Assembly (NCBI RefSeq): GCF_002706425.1
Contig: NZ_CP017713.1
Coordinates: 1,550,001-1,614,000 of the forward strand
Length of the DNA: 64,000 bases
Reading direction: 5' to 3'
Source of the DNA: Loigolactobacillus coryniformis subsp. coryniformis KCTC 3167 = DSM 20001
GTDB lineage: Bacteria; Bacillota; Bacilli; Lactobacillales; Lactobacillaceae
Part shown: in pieces, positions 8,620 through 20,857 of the stretch
Numbering within the stretch: position 1 is the first letter of the stretch
How the letters are laid out: each line of letters begins with the position of its first letter
Translations under genes and position numbers: made by a program
Notes under the pieces: model-generated
Seen by the model: only the letters and a program-made list of their open reading frames with translations
The model's database searches: none
Told to the model about the DNA's origin: nothing

Positions 8620-10881
8620 ATGAAACAGCTCCAAGCAAATGACACGACCACAGATTATTGGGAAGGATTCAACGGCGGCGACTGGCAAGATTCAATTGAC
8701 GTTCGTGATTTCATCCAGCAAAATTTAGTACAATACGATGGTGACGAAAGTTTCCTAGCTGGCCCAACTGAAGCAACCACAACCTTAAATAACAAAGTTA
8801 TGGCTTTGAAGAAACAAGAACGTGAAGCCGGCGGTGTACTTGACGCTGATAATGACGTTCCCGCAACTTTAACTTCTCATGGCCCTGGCTATATTGAAAA
8901 AGATTTAGAAAAAATTGTTGGCTTACAGACTGACAAACCTTTGAAACGTGCATTCATGCCTTATGGTGGTATCCGGATGGCAGAAGATGCCCTCGAAGCT
9001 TATGGTTTCAAGACTGATCCGAAGATGCATCAGATCTTTACTGAATGGCGTAAAACACATAACCAAGGTGTATTCGATGTTTACACACCTGATATGCGTA
9101 AAGCTCGTCACTATAAGATTATTACTGGTCTTCCTGATGCTTATGGTCGTGGCCGGATTATCCCTGATTTGCCACGTGTTGCGCTATATGGTATCGATCG
9201 TTTGATCGAAGACAAGATCGCTGATCACGGTAATGTTGGCGATGGTGAAATGACTAATGACGTTATCCAATTACGTGAACAAATCGCTGATCAAGTTAAA
9301 GCCTTAAAAGGTATGAAGAAAATGGCTGCTAGCTACGGCTTTGATATTTCAAAACCAGCCAAAACAGCTCAGGAAGCCGTTCAGTGGGTTTACTTCGGTT
9401 ATTTAGCCGCAGTTAAAACACAAAACGGTGCTGCAATGTCTGTTGGCCGGATCGACTCATTCTTGGATATCTTTATCCAACGTGACCTTGATCGTGGCTT
9501 ACTTGATGAAAAGCACGCACAAGAGTTAATTGATCAATTTGTTATGAAGTTACGGATGGTTCGCTTCATTCGGACAACTGATTACAATGATTTGTTCTCT
9601 GGTGATCCTATCTGGGCCACACTTTCAATGGCCGGTGTTGGTATGGATGGCCGTCATCATGTTAATAAGACTAGTTTCCGTGTTTTGAAGACATTGGAAA
9701 ACATGGGGGCTGCACCAGAACCTAACATTACGTTATTATGGGACAAGCGCTTACCAGACGGCTTCAAACGTTATGCTACAAAAGTTTCAATTGATAGTTC
9801 AACGATTCAATATGAAAATGATGCATTAATGCGTAACGAATGGGGTACTGACTACTACGGCATTGCTTGCTGTGTTTCTGCACAACCAATTGCTGATGGT
9901 GTTCAATTCTTTGGTGCTCGTGCTAATATGGCTAAAACCGTTTTATATGCCATCAATGGTGGTGTTGATGAAATGGGCCGTGCTCAAGTTGGACCAGCAG
10001 CTGAACCAATTACTACTGAATATATTGACTATGATGACTTTATGGAGAAATTTGATCGTCAATTAGACTGGGTTGCTGACGTTTATGTTAATGCCTTAAA
10101 TGCCATTCATTATATGCATGATAAGTATGACTATGAAGCAGAACAATTATGCTTGAAGAACTCACGCTTAGATTACACCTTTGCAACTGGTATTTCTGGT
10201 TTATCACACGCAACAGATTCGCTTTCTGCAATCAAGTATGGTCATGTTAAAGTTATTCGTGACGAAGATGGTATTGCAGTTGACTTCAAAGCTGATCATG
10301 ACTATCCACGTTATGGTAACAATGATGATCGTGCTGATAACATTGCTAAGATGTTAGTTAAGAAGTTGTTTGACAAGATGAATAAACATCATTTATATCA
10401 TGGTGCTAAATTATCAACTTCTGTTTTGACCATTACTTCTAACGTTGTTTATGGTAAGAACACTGGTACTACACCTAATGGTCGTCAAGCCGGCGAACCA
10501 TTCTCACCTGGTGCTAACCCAGCATATGGTGCAGAACAAAATGGTGCCTTAGCTTCCTTGTTATCAACAGCTAAGATTCCTTATAAGTATGCTCGTGACG
10601 GTATCTCCAATACCTTTGGGGTAACACCACGGACCTTAGGTAATGATATTAGTAGTCAAGAAGATACTTTAGTTAACATGGTTGACGGGTACATGGAAAA
10701 CAAAGGTATGCATTTGAATATCAACGTCTTCAATCGTGATACCTTGAAAGATGCACAAGCTCATCCTGAAAAGTATCCAACATTGACCGTTCGTGTTTCT
10801 GGTTACTGTGTCTACTTTGCAGATTTAACTAAGGAACAACAAGACGACGTTATTTCGCGGACATACTTCGAAGCAATGTAA
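8620..10881 (+). CDS. pflB: Pyruvate formate-lyase (formate C-acetyltransferase)
   Basis: Glycyl-radical enzyme that converts pyruvate and CoA to acetyl-CoA and formate under anaerobic conditions. 753 residues, the normal length. The catalytic cysteine pair is C417-C418 in IACCVSAQP, and the radical glycine is G728 in [10 protein letters not shown] perfect Shine-Dalgarno sequence AAGGAGG precedes ATG 8620 by 9 bases, and the gene has a strong promoter, in keeping with high expression. pflA follows in the same direction. Codon use is strongly biased to preferred codons. Confidence 0.98.
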   Translation: MKQLQANDTTTDYWEGFNGGDWQDSIDVRDFIQQNLVQYDGDESFLAGPTEATTTLNNKVMALKKQEREAGGVLDADNDVPATLTSHGPGYIEKDLEKIVGLQTDKPLKRAFMPYGGIRMAEDALEAYGFKTDPKMHQIFTEWRKTHNQGVFDVYTPDMRKARHYKIITGLPDAYGRGRIIPDLPRVALYGIDRLIEDKIADHGNVGDGEMTNDVIQLREQIADQVKALKGMKKMAASYGFDISKPAKTAQEAVQWVYFGYLAAVKTQNGAAMSVGRIDSFLDIFIQRDLDRGLLDEKHAQELIDQFVMKLRMVRFIRTTDYNDLFSGDPIWATLSMAGVGMDGRHHVNKTSFRVLKTLENMGAAPEPNITLLWDKRLPDGFKRYATKVSIDSSTIQYENDALMRNEWGTDYYGIACCVSAQPIADGVQFFGARANMAKTVLYAINGGVDEMGRAQVGPAAEPITTEYIDYDDFMEKFDRQLDWVADVYVNALNAIHYMHDKYDYEAEQLCLKNSRLDYTFATGISGLSHATDSLSAIKYGHVKVIRDEDGIAVDFKADHDYPRYGNNDDRADNIAKMLVKKLFDKMNKHHLYHGAKLSTSVLTITSNVVYGKNTGTTPNGRQAGEPFSPGANPAYGAEQNGALASLLSTAKIPYKYARDGISNTFGVTPRTLGNDISSQEDTLVNMVDGYMENKGMHLNINVFNRDTLKDAQAHPEKYPTLTVRVSGYCVYFADLTKEQQDDVISRTYFEAM

Positions 10882-10895
10882 TAGTTTTCGTTTTT

Positions 10896-10974
10896 GAAAG
10901 TGGATGGATTGATTATGATTCATCCACTTTCTAGTAAAGTACTTAAATTCGGTTTAAGTATTTTACTAGAAAGT
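10896..10974 (+). promoter_or_regulatory. Two mutually exclusive hairpins between pflB and pflA
   Basis: Hairpin 1 pairs GAAAGTGGATG (10896-10906) with CATCCACTTTC (10921-10931). Hairpin 2 pairs 10926-10947 with 10953-10974 as a 22-bp stem with one G-T wobble and a TTCGG loop. Both use bases 10926-10931, so only one can form fully at a time. Neither has a T run after it, which argues against a simple terminator and for mRNA processing, stabilisation or partial attenuation before pflA. Confidence 0.75.
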
Positions 10975-11005
10975 GAATGATGGATTTAAATGATGGGGTG
11001 ATGAG

Positions 11006-11827
11006 ATGAAAATTTTTGAACAAGAACAATCATCAGTTGCAGTAGCAGACGAAACACCAATTGGCTACGTGCACTCAATAGAAACATTTGGTTCAGTTGA
11101 TGGACCTGGTATTCGTTACGTACTTTTCTTACAGGGGTGTCGGATGCGTTGTCAATTCTGCCATAATCCTGACACTTGGAATCAGGGCGTTGGTGATGAA
11201 ATGACTGCAGATCAAGTATTAGCTGACGCTGAGCGATATAGAGCATTCTGGGGTAAGCAGGGTGGCATTACTACCAGTGGTGGTGAAGCTTTACTTCAGA
11301 TCGATTTCTTGATCGATTTATTTAAGAAAGCTAAGGCTAAAGGAATTCGGACTTGTTTGGATACCTGTGGCCAACCGTTTACCCGGAAACAACCTTGGTT
11401 TGATAAATTTGAAGAATTAATGCGGTATACTGATATTTCATTAGTTGATATTAAGCAGATCAATCCACGTGAGCATAAGCGTTTGACTGGCTGGAGTAAT
11501 GAAAATATCTTTGATATGTTGAGTTACATGTTAGAACATGATAAACACGTTTGGATTCGTCATGTGTTAGTGCCACAACGGACTGATTTTGATACTGAAT
11601 TGATTCAGATCGGTAATTATATTAAAACTATCGCACCAATCGTTGATAAAGTTGAAGTATTGCCATACCATACAATGGGCGTTTCTAAGTATGAAGAATT
11701 AGGAATCGATTATCCATTGGATGGCATTGAACCACCGACCCAGGCACGGGTCAAAAATGCTGAGAAGTTATTGCATACTACTGATTACACCAATTATCAG
11801 CAATATCCTAATTATTCTAGAGCATAA
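11006..11827 (+). CDS. pflA: Pyruvate formate-lyase-activating enzyme
   Basis: Radical SAM enzyme that abstracts hydrogen from the PflB glycine to create the glycyl radical. 273 residues. The [4Fe-4S]/SAM motif CxxxCxxC is C45, C49 and C52 in GCRMRCQFCHNPD, followed by TTSGGEALLQ (SAM contact). ATG 11006 follows GGTGATGAG. It lies downstream of pflB behind the double hairpin, which may set its expression lower than that of pflB. Confidence 0.97.
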   Translation: MKIFEQEQSSVAVADETPIGYVHSIETFGSVDGPGIRYVLFLQGCRMRCQFCHNPDTWNQGVGDEMTADQVLADAERYRAFWGKQGGITTSGGEALLQIDFLIDLFKKAKAKGIRTCLDTCGQPFTRKQPWFDKFEELMRYTDISLVDIKQINPREHKRLTGWSNENIFDMLSYMLEHDKHVWIRHVLVPQRTDFDTELIQIGNYIKTIAPIVDKVEVLPYHTMGVSKYEELGIDYPLDGIEPPTQARVKNAEKLLHTTDYTNYQQYPNYSRA

Positions 11828-11844
11828 TTAGTAAGTTTAGTTTA

Positions 11845-11909
11845 TAATAGTAGCGTCCACCGCCTAATGCTGGTAAACTAGCTAGGGAAGTGGGGGCTAT
11901 TATTTTTTT
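11845..11909 (+). terminator. Probable pfl operon terminator, long branched stem
   Basis: AATAGTAGC at the left pairs with GCTATTATT at the right with one wobble, followed by a run of T. An inner CCAC/GTGG pair and unpaired arms make it longer than a typical terminator. Confidence 0.6.
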
Positions 11910-12078
11910 AATGAAAAATTCAGATTATAGTCACAATTTTGATTGCATATTATTGTATAATTATCAGCAGTGCGTCAGATTCCGCTTAACTATTTTTCAC
12001 AATGAAATAATTGTCTTTATGTAAAGCTTTAGGTTATTATTAGTATAAGCATCAAGTATATTGAAGGGGGATCACGTT

Positions 12079-13041
12079 TTGAAAACCAAACAGGAAAACA
12101 TTTTTTCATCTAAAACGTTGACTTATTTTTTACAGCTCGCGGAAACGATGAATTACACGCAAGCTGCCCAACTGCTTGGCATTACGCAGCCTGCTTTAAC
12201 CCAACAAATTAAAAAGTTGGAACGTAGTGTAGAAGCACCATTATTTTATTCGGTAGGTAAGAAGTTACATCTATCTGATGCCGGCCGAACAATGTTACAA
12301 ACAACGCACGAAATTTATGAATTATTAAATCAGGCAACTGATGAGATTCAGCAAACGACGAGTGCAACTCAAGGTAAGATTTCAATTGGTTTATTAGCTT
12401 CCATTGAGGATCGCGTTTTGGAAGATTTTGCCATTCATTATTATAAGGAAAATCCTGAGATTGAATTAAGTTTCCATATGCTGACACGTAAAGAGATCTG
12501 GGAGCGCTTAGAAACCAACCAGATCGATTTAGCGGTTATGTATCTACCCGATGACAGTATCAAAAACTGGAAACCATATAAATCCAAGAAGATCCTCAAT
12601 GAAGATTTATTATTCTTGCATCATAATCAAAAATTAGCCAAACGTAAGAAGATCAAATATAAGGATACAATCGATAATAATTGGGTCACTTATCCCGAAC
12701 GTTATTATCTAAATTCACTGATCAATGAATCGTATAAGAATCAATTAGTTGATGCGCCCAATATCGTAGCTCACTTTACAACACCTAATCAAATCTTGCG
12801 GTTTGCGCGTTCAACGCAGACTTATACAGCTTTACCAAATTCATTTGTGCAGGCCCATCAGGCAGACATTGATTCATACGTTGCTTCATTTGATCCGGCA
12901 ATTCACTTTGATTTGGCATTTGTTTTCCGGCAAGATAAAGATCAAATACCACGAATTGCTAGCTTCTTGGATGCATTTGATGATTATATCAAGGCCGAAG
13001 ATTATATTTCACGGCTTAAGGCCACAACAGAAACTGAATAA
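12079..13041 (+). CDS. LysR-family transcriptional regulator
   Basis: DNA-binding regulator with an amino-terminal winged helix-turn-helix (LTYFLQLAETMNYTQAAQLLGITQPALTQQIKKLE, shown by key residues AA-LG-TQPA-TQQI) and a periplasmic-binding-protein-like effector domain. I place the start at TTG 12079, 8 bases after AAGGGGG (320 residues); an upstream TTG at 12061 overlaps that ribosome site. It stands alone between pflA and ppaC, and its target and ligand cannot be told. A possible -10, TATAAT, lies at 11956. Confidence 0.88.
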   Translation: MKTKQENIFSSKTLTYFLQLAETMNYTQAAQLLGITQPALTQQIKKLERSVEAPLFYSVGKKLHLSDAGRTMLQTTHEIYELLNQATDEIQQTTSATQGKISIGLLASIEDRVLEDFAIHYYKENPEIELSFHMLTRKEIWERLETNQIDLAVMYLPDDSIKNWKPYKSKKILNEDLLFLHHNQKLAKRKKIKYKDTIDNNWVTYPERYYLNSLINESYKNQLVDAPNIVAHFTTPNQILRFARSTQTYTALPNSFVQAHQADIDSYVASFDPAIHFDLAFVFRQDKDQIPRIASFLDAFDDYIKAEDYISRLKATTETE

Positions 13042-13062
13042 CCACGAATTTACCAAGATAAC

Positions 13063-13093
13063 TTGCCACACTATATAGCCACCGTGCTATAAT
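13063..13093 (+). promoter_or_regulatory. ppaC promoter
   Basis: TTGCCA (13063-13068) and TATAAT (13088-13093) are 19 bases apart, and TGC just before the -10 makes it an extended -10 promoter. Confidence 0.65.
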
Positions 13094-13264
13094 TAATTAC
13101 GATTGTTAGTAGTAAACGCTACTAATATAACTTAGTGGGTATGGGACGTGCCGTGGTTAATAGCATAAAAACCACATGAGTACAATGTTCATGTGGTTTT
13201 CGTGTGTTCCCAGAAATTTGTCTAAACAGACGAATAGTTCACAAATTTATAGGGAGTGTTTTTT
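13094..13264 (+). promoter_or_regulatory. Structured ppaC leader
   Basis: About 160 bases lie between the promoter and the start codon. TTAGTAG (13106-13112) pairs with CTACTAA (13119-13125). AAAACCACATGA (13168-13179) pairs perfectly with TCATGTGGTTTT (13189-13200), and this is enclosed by TGGGA at about 13142 and TCCCA at about 13208. The second hairpin lacks a long T run. I could not match it to a riboswitch class that I know. Confidence 0.5.
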
Positions 13265-14200
13265 ATGAATAAACAATTGGTTTTTGGCCATCAAAATCCA
13301 GATACTGATGCAATTGTTGCTGCAATGGCCTATAGCCATCTGTTAAACGAATTAGGTGCCGATACTGAGGCCGTAGCCTTAGGAACGCCTAATGACGAAA
13401 CTAAGTACGTTTTAGACTGTTTCAACGCCACAGCACCACGTGTCGTTGAAACAGTGGCTAACGAAGTTAAAGAAGTTATTTTAGTTGACCATAACGAAGC
13501 ACAGCAAAGTGTTGCTGATCGTGATCAGGTGCAAGTTGTTGCCGTCGTTGATCATCATCGAATCGCTAACTTTGAAACAACTAATCCATTGTATTATCGC
13601 GCTGAACCCGTTGGTTGCACTAGCACGATCATCACTAAACTATATCATGAAAGCAACATTGAAATTCCGAAGCAATTAGCTGGTTTGATGCTATCAGCAA
13701 TCATTTCAGATACGTTATTGATGAAATCACCAACAACGACTGATGAAGATAAAGCGGCTATCAAGGAATTAGCTGAAATTGCGGGTGTTGACGCTAATAA
13801 GTATGGTTTGGAAGAATTACGTGCTGGTACTAACGTTGACGGTAAATCAGCCGCTGATTTGATCGATGCTGATGCTAAATCATTTACTTTAGCTGGTAAA
13901 AACGTGCGGGTCGCACAAATCAACACCGTTGACGTTAACGATATCTTTAAACGCCAAGCTGATTTTGAAACTGCGATTAAAACAGCAAATGCTGACAATG
14001 GCTATGATTTGTTCTTCTTGATGGTTACTAACATCTTGAATAGTGATACGGAAGCTTTAGTTATTGGTGATCCAATTGCACCAGTTGAAGCTGCCTTTGA
14101 TCAAAAACTCAACGCACAGCAACGGTTAGTTTTACCAGGCGTGGTTTCACGTAAGAAACAAGTTGTCCCACAATTAACTGCAGCGTTTGAACAACAATAG
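13265..14200 (+). CDS. ppaC: Manganese-dependent inorganic pyrophosphatase
   Basis: Family II pyrophosphatase (DHH superfamily) that hydrolyses pyrophosphate to phosphate and pulls biosynthetic reactions forward. 311 residues from ATG 13265, 8 bases after AGGGAG. Metal-binding motifs are in order: [10 protein letters not shown] near residue 6, VDHNE near 75, VVDHH near 96. The C-terminal DHHA2 domain ends in [14 protein letters not shown], which includes the substrate-binding SRKKQ. The GTG at 13256 overlaps the ribosome site and is not used. Confidence 0.97.
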   Translation: MNKQLVFGHQNPDTDAIVAAMAYSHLLNELGADTEAVALGTPNDETKYVLDCFNATAPRVVETVANEVKEVILVDHNEAQQSVADRDQVQVVAVVDHHRIANFETTNPLYYRAEPVGCTSTIITKLYHESNIEIPKQLAGLMLSAIISDTLLMKSPTTTDEDKAAIKELAEIAGVDANKYGLEELRAGTNVDGKSAADLIDADAKSFTLAGKNVRVAQINTVDVNDIFKRQADFETAIKTANADNGYDLFFLMVTNILNSDTEALVIGDPIAPVEAAFDQKLNAQQRLVLPGVVSRKKQVVPQLTAAFEQQ

Positions 14201-14210
14201 AAGTAATACG

Positions 14211-14249
14211 ATAAACTTAGTTGAAATAAAGCAACTAAGTTTATTTTTT
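14211..14249 (+). terminator. ppaC terminator
   Basis: AAACTTAGTTG (14213-14223) and CAACTAAGTTT (14232-14242) form an 11-bp stem followed by a T run. Confidence 0.9.
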
Positions 14250-14404
14250 AAGCTAAAAGTAGCAAGTTTGATCAAATAAAATTAAAAAGACACTACTTTG
14301 TATAATATATATTATGTAAACTAGGATGAATGAATTAGAATTAGGTCTATTTATTGAACTGATTTTTAGGACTCCCCTTGTCAAAATCCATTTTTAGGTA
14401 AATT

Positions 14405-14433
14405 AAAAAGACACTCGAAAAAGTGTCTTTTTT
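14405..14433. terminator. Terminator at the end of the DegV gene
   Basis: AAAGACACT and AGTGTCTTT form a stem with A and T runs on both sides. It lies just past the stop of the reverse-strand DegV gene. Confidence 0.85.
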
Positions 14434-14435
14434 GA

Positions 14436-15299
14436 TTAAATAATCTCATCTTTGATCCAGCCGATCGCAATGGCTTTTTCACCTAAATGTGCGCCAACTA
14501 CAGGACCGAAATAACTAATATCGAATTTAACTTGGGGATACTTAGCGGCTAATTGATCACGCCACTCGATTGCTGCTGGCTCATCGTTAGCGTGAATCAC
14601 ATAGGCATGAATCGGATAATCGGTTTGTTGCACGGTCTGCGCGAATAATTCTTCGACGCGTGCATAAGCTTTCTTCAATGAACGAATTTTTTCAAAGGCC
14701 ACGATTTTATGAGAATCATCATCAAATGTTAGAATTGGCTTGATTCGTAACATACTGCCAAGAAATGCTGATGCATTGGATAAGCGGCCGCCACGAACTA
14801 AGTTCTGCAGATCATTGACAATGAAGTATTCGTTAGTCGTTGCGCGTAAAGCATCTAAACGTGCAAGAATTTCTTCAACCGTTTTGCCTTTTTGAGCCAT
14901 TTTAGCAGCTGCTAAAACCATTTCGCCCATTAAAATAACGGTGATCTGAGAATCATAAGGGATTACATGCGTATTTTTAACTAACTGCGCGGCATTTTTT
15001 AAGTTGTTTACAAAACCTGAGATCGTACTGGCTAGATGAATACTGATAACGGTATCGTAACCTTGATCGCCTAAACGCTCGTATAAAGCGACCATTTCAC
15101 CGATTGAAGGCTGTGCGGTGCTAGGAAAATTTTCCGAATGCCGTAGTTTTTCATAGAATTCAGTAGAAGTGACGTCAACACCTTCATTATAGGTTTGACC
15201 ATCTAGAACGACGGGAATCGGCACCACCGTAATGTTATTTTCATCGATCAATTGCTGGGGTAAGTACGCTGTACTGTCCGTCACAACAGCAATTTTCAT
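14436..15299 (-). CDS. DegV family fatty-acid-binding protein
   Basis: 287 residues with the DegV start KIAVVTDSTAYLPQQ and the later motif LVRGGRLSNASAFLGSML, which lines the fatty-acid pocket. Known relatives (FakB) bind fatty acids and present them to the kinase FakA for phosphorylation and entry into phospholipid synthesis. No fakA is nearby, so the partner must be elsewhere. ATG 15299 is preceded by AGGTG. The MarR gene upstream is in the same direction; a link to lipid control is possible but only inferred. Confidence 0.9.
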   Translation of the reverse strand: MKIAVVTDSTAYLPQQLIDENNITVVPIPVVLDGQTYNEGVDVTSTEFYEKLRHSENFPSTAQPSIGEMVALYERLGDQGYDTVISIHLASTISGFVNNLKNAAQLVKNTHVIPYDSQITVILMGEMVLAAAKMAQKGKTVEEILARLDALRATTNEYFIVNDLQNLVRGGRLSNASAFLGSMLRIKPILTFDDDSHKIVAFEKIRSLKKAYARVEELFAQTVQQTDYPIHAYVIHANDEPAAIEWRDQLAAKYPQVKFDISYFGPVVGAHLGEKAIAIGWIKDEII

Positions 15300-15402
15300 A
15301 ATTGGACACCTACTTTAATGTTTTCATTATCTAAATAACTATACCATAATATCAACTAACTCACAGCTGAAACTAGTAAATTTTAATCGCCCTATCACCC
15401 TA

Positions 15403-15846
15403 CTACTTACCTACCATAGTGGGGGCTAAGCGTTGGGTGCTACTAACTAACCGTTTCAGTAAAACTTTGAGAAGTTGCTGCTCATCAGCGGGCCAATTGG
15501 CTAAAATTGCTTGTTCTAGCTCAGCGGTAGCTTGACGAAAGTGCTGAAATTGAGTACGACCAAGCTCGGTTAGAATAAACGTCCGCTTACGACGATCGTG
15601 TTGATCACTGTGTTTTTGTAATAATTTTTTATGTGTCAACGCAGTTAGCTGTCGACTGAGCGTTGAAATGTCTAACCCGGTTAAATGATGTAGGTCAGTG
15701 ATCGTTGGTTGTGCATCGGTTAAAAAACTTAATAAGCGAACATCGGCACGGTTTAAACCAAATTGCTGACCAATTTGCTGCTCATAACGTTGTCGCTGTT
15801 CTTCAAATTGTTTAAGGGTGGTAAAAATTGGGTCGATCGAACTCAC
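15403..15846 (-). CDS. MarR-family transcriptional regulator
   Basis: Up to 147 residues with a winged helix-turn-helix (TITDLHHLTGLDISTLSRQLTAL, about residues 50-75) and the wing basic patch HSDQHDRRKRTFILTELG. It is probably autoregulated, because a concentric double dyad covers its promoter. The start is uncertain: the GTG at 15846 shares its first base with the Shine-Dalgarno AGGAGG, too close for normal use, and the only codon at good spacing in frame is ATC 15837. Ligand and regulon are unknown. Confidence 0.85.
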   Translation of the reverse strand: MSSIDPIFTTLKQFEEQRQRYEQQIGQQFGLNRADVRLLSFLTDAQPTITDLHHLTGLDISTLSRQLTALTHKKLLQKHSDQHDRRKRTFILTELGRTQFQHFRQATAELEQAILANWPADEQQLLKVLLKRLVSSTQRLAPTMVGK

Positions 15847-15914
15847 CTCCTAATTTCATATATACGAATCCGCCGAACTTCACTTACAGCCCGTCCTGAT
15901 CTAAGAAAACTAGA

Positions 15915-15956
15915 TTACTTGTATTCTACAATAGTCTAGTTGTAACTTACAAGTAA
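15915..15956. promoter_or_regulatory. Concentric double operator for the MarR regulator
   Basis: The outer arms TTACTTGTA (15915-15923) and TACAAGTAA (15948-15956) and the inner arms TACAA (15927-15931) and TTGTA (15940-15944) share exactly the same centre at 15935.5. The site overlaps the marR promoter and lies 18 bases before the -35 of the forward rqcH promoter. Confidence 0.65.
15923..15952 (-). promoter_or_regulatory. Probable marR promoter
   Basis: On the reverse strand TTGTAA (15952-15947) and TAGAAT (15928-15923) are 18 bases apart, both inside the operator. Confidence 0.5.
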
Positions 15957-15973
15957 ATTTTCATTCAGCTTCT

Positions 15974-16002
15974 TTGTCACTGAAGCCTAAAACAAGTATA
16001 AT
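15974..16002 (+). promoter_or_regulatory. rqcH promoter
   Basis: TTGTCA (15974-15979) and TATAAT (15997-16002) have a 17-base spacer, a near-consensus sigma-A promoter 40 bases before the start codon. Confidence 0.82.
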
Positions 16003-16042
16003 TAGAAGCATATTGAGAACTTATGAAAGCGAGGTGGCTTAA

Positions 16043-17748
16043 ATGTCATTTGATGGCGTCTTTACCCATACAATGGTGAATGAATTGTCACCCTTACTCA
16101 CTGGTGCACGCTTAAGTCGTATCAGTCAGCCATATCCCAATGAACTGATTATTACTGTTCGGGCTAATCGGCATAATTATCCGCTGCTACTTTCAGCACA
16201 TCCGAGCTATGCACGCTTGCAAATTACTGAAATTCCCTTTGTTAATCCAGAAAAACCGACTAATTTTACCATGACTTTGCGGAAATATTTGGATGGCGCA
16301 ATTCTTAAATCGATCAAGCAAATCGATAATGATCGTGTCGTTCACCTGACCTTTACCGCACGAAATGAAATTGGTGATCAAGAGAGCTTAGTATTGATTA
16401 TCGAAATGATGGGTCGCCATAGTAACATTGTTTTAGTTAATCAGGCAGATCAGCGGATCATTGATACGATTCGCCACGTTGCTCATGATCAAAACCGCTA
16501 CCGACTTTTGCTACCTGGGGCCACCTACATTGCCCCACCGCAGCAAAATGAAGCTGATCCATTTACTGCGACAGAACCGTTGTACCGCACGATGCCAGCA
16601 ACACCAGATATTTTTGCGCAAGCTAAGGCTTTACAGCAGACTTACCAAGGTTTTGGTTTTGATACAGCGCTTGAGCTGGCCACACGCTTAGCACAAGCCA
16701 CTGATCAGGATCAAGCTTGGCACGATTTTTTCCAGACGCTGGATCAAGCTCCTCAGCCAACGATTACTCATGATCCGACTAAGAAACAGTTGCAATTCTC
16801 CCCTGCGCATTTATAAGTCAGCATGGTACGCGCACAAACTACGCGAGCTTAAGCGAGTTATTAGATCATTTTTATCGGGATAAAGCGCAATTAGATCGTG
16901 TACATCAACAAGGCAGCGACCTTATTCGGCTGGTACAAAATGAATTAAAGAAAAATAAGAAAAAATATCGCAAACTTGAACAAACTTTAGCGGCTTCCGA
17001 AAAGGCGGACACTTATCGAATCAAAGGCGAAATTTTGACTACCTACTTGCATAAAGTTGAGCGCGGCATGACTGAAGTCACATTGCCTAACTTTTACGCT
17101 GATGAAGCGCCAATTAAGATCAGCCTGGCTAATCAATTATCGCCTTCTAAGAATGCACAAAAGTATTTTACTAAGTATCAAAAGTTAAAGAACTCAGTCC
17201 ACTACGTTAACGAGCAACTCGCAGCAACTCAGCAAGAAATTGATTACTTTCAAGGTATTTTGACGCAAATTGATTTAGCTGCACCGAAAGACTTACAAGA
17301 TATTCAAGCTGAATTACGCCAACAAGGTTATTTACGGACGAAGAGCAAACAAAAAAAGCAGCGGCCTAAATTAAGTCAGCCAGAAACTTTTTATGCCAGT
17401 GATGGCACAAAGATTTTAGTGGGTAAAAATAACTTACAAAACGACCGATTAACGTTAAAAACAGCGCGTAAAACGGATATTTGGTTGCACGCTAAGGATA
17501 TCCCAGGATCACACGTGATCATTACCAGTGCTGAACCAAGTGAACAAACTTTGGTTGAAGCGGCTAATCTAGCGGCTTATTATTCTAAAGCACGTTTATC
17601 CGCAACTGTACCCGTCGATACCGTTGCCGTTAAAAAGATCCATAAACCTAATGGAGCAAAACCTGGCTTTGTGATCTATACCGGCCAAAAAACGATCACA
17701 GTCACACCTGATGAACAACTCGTACAAAAATTAAGTCAACAACCATAA
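16043..17748 (+). pseudogene. rqcH: RqcH/FbpA (NEMF family) gene with a frameshift
   Basis: RqcH binds split 60S-like 50S subunits carrying stalled peptidyl-tRNA and recruits tRNA-Ala to add alanine tails; it was long annotated as a fibronectin-binding protein. The first part, 16043-16816 (257 residues), carries the NFACT-N domain with the D97-R98 pair in NDRVVHL and EMMGRHSNIVL. It stops at TAA 16814. The sequence continues at once in the next frame (from about 16813: ISQHGTRTNYASLSELLDHF), through the coiled coil and the NFACT-R domain (DIWLHAKDIPGSHV), to 17748. A single lost base near 16811-16816 explains the break; the rejoined protein would be about 569 residues, the normal length. The promoter and both halves are otherwise well preserved, so this is recent, or a sequencing error. 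Confidence 0.88.
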
Positions 17749-17785
17749 AAAGAGTGGAAATCTCAACAGATTTCCACTCTTTTTA
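17747..17785. terminator. Bidirectional terminator between rqcH and pyrE
   Basis: AAAGAGTGGAAATC and GATTTCCACTCTTT form a long perfect stem with A and T runs on both sides, ending both converging units. Confidence 0.93.
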
Positions 17786-18413
17786 TTTACCCCAATGTTC
17801 TGGATCACGTCGCCATTGATGTAGCAACTCACGATTTTTAGCATCGATCGAACCTGAATCAATCGCCGTTTCAACCAGCGCCGTATAATTAGTTAAGGTA
17901 TAAAAAGGAATACCAGCTTGCGCAAAATTAGTTGTACTAGCAGCTAATTCATAGCTGAAGATGCCGCAAACACCTAATACTATTGCCCCCTCATTTTGTG
18001 CGGCAGTCACCGCTTTTAGCACACTACCGCCAGTTGAGATCAAATCATCGATCACAACTACCTTCGCACCAGCGGCTAATTGACCTTCAATTTGGCGTCC
18101 CTGACCATGATCCTTTGGTTTAGAGCGTACATAGATCATTGGTAACTCAAGTTCAGCGGCAACCCACGCTGCATGCGGGATCCCGGCAGTTGCTGTACCA
18201 GCGATCACTTCAGCTGCTGGAAAATGCTGTTTGATCAATTCAGCTAAGCCAATTGCAATATGTTTGCGGACTACAGGATAACTGATCGTCAAGCGATTAT
18301 CTGTATAAATAGGACTTTTGATGCCGCTGGCCCAAGTAAAGGGCTGTTCAGGTCGCAGCGTTACCGCCTTGATGGTGAGTAAATCAGTTGCGATTTTGGT
18401 TGCCTTATCTTGA

Positions 18414-18427
<14 letters not shown>
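17783..18427 (-). CDS. pyrE: Orotate phosphoribosyltransferase
   Basis: Joins orotate with PRPP to give OMP, step 5 of UMP synthesis. 214 residues. The PRPP-binding loop motif reads [17 protein letters not shown] (about residue 120), and the amino-terminal region has [16 protein letters not shown]. It is the last gene of the pyr operon, overlapping pyrF by 14 bases, and is followed by a strong terminator. Confidence 0.97.
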
Positions 18428-20832
<2,405 letters not shown>

Positions 20833-20857
20833 GGCCACAATCCCCTTTGTATTTAAA

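Noticed and set aside
13094-13264. Fluoride or manganese riboswitch before ppaC
   Set aside because: Considered because of the enzyme, but the conserved core sequences of those classes were not found by eye.
16805-16820. Programmed -1 frameshift in rqcH
   Set aside because: No X-XXY-YYZ slippery heptamer in the right register and no family precedent known to me; a mutation is simpler.
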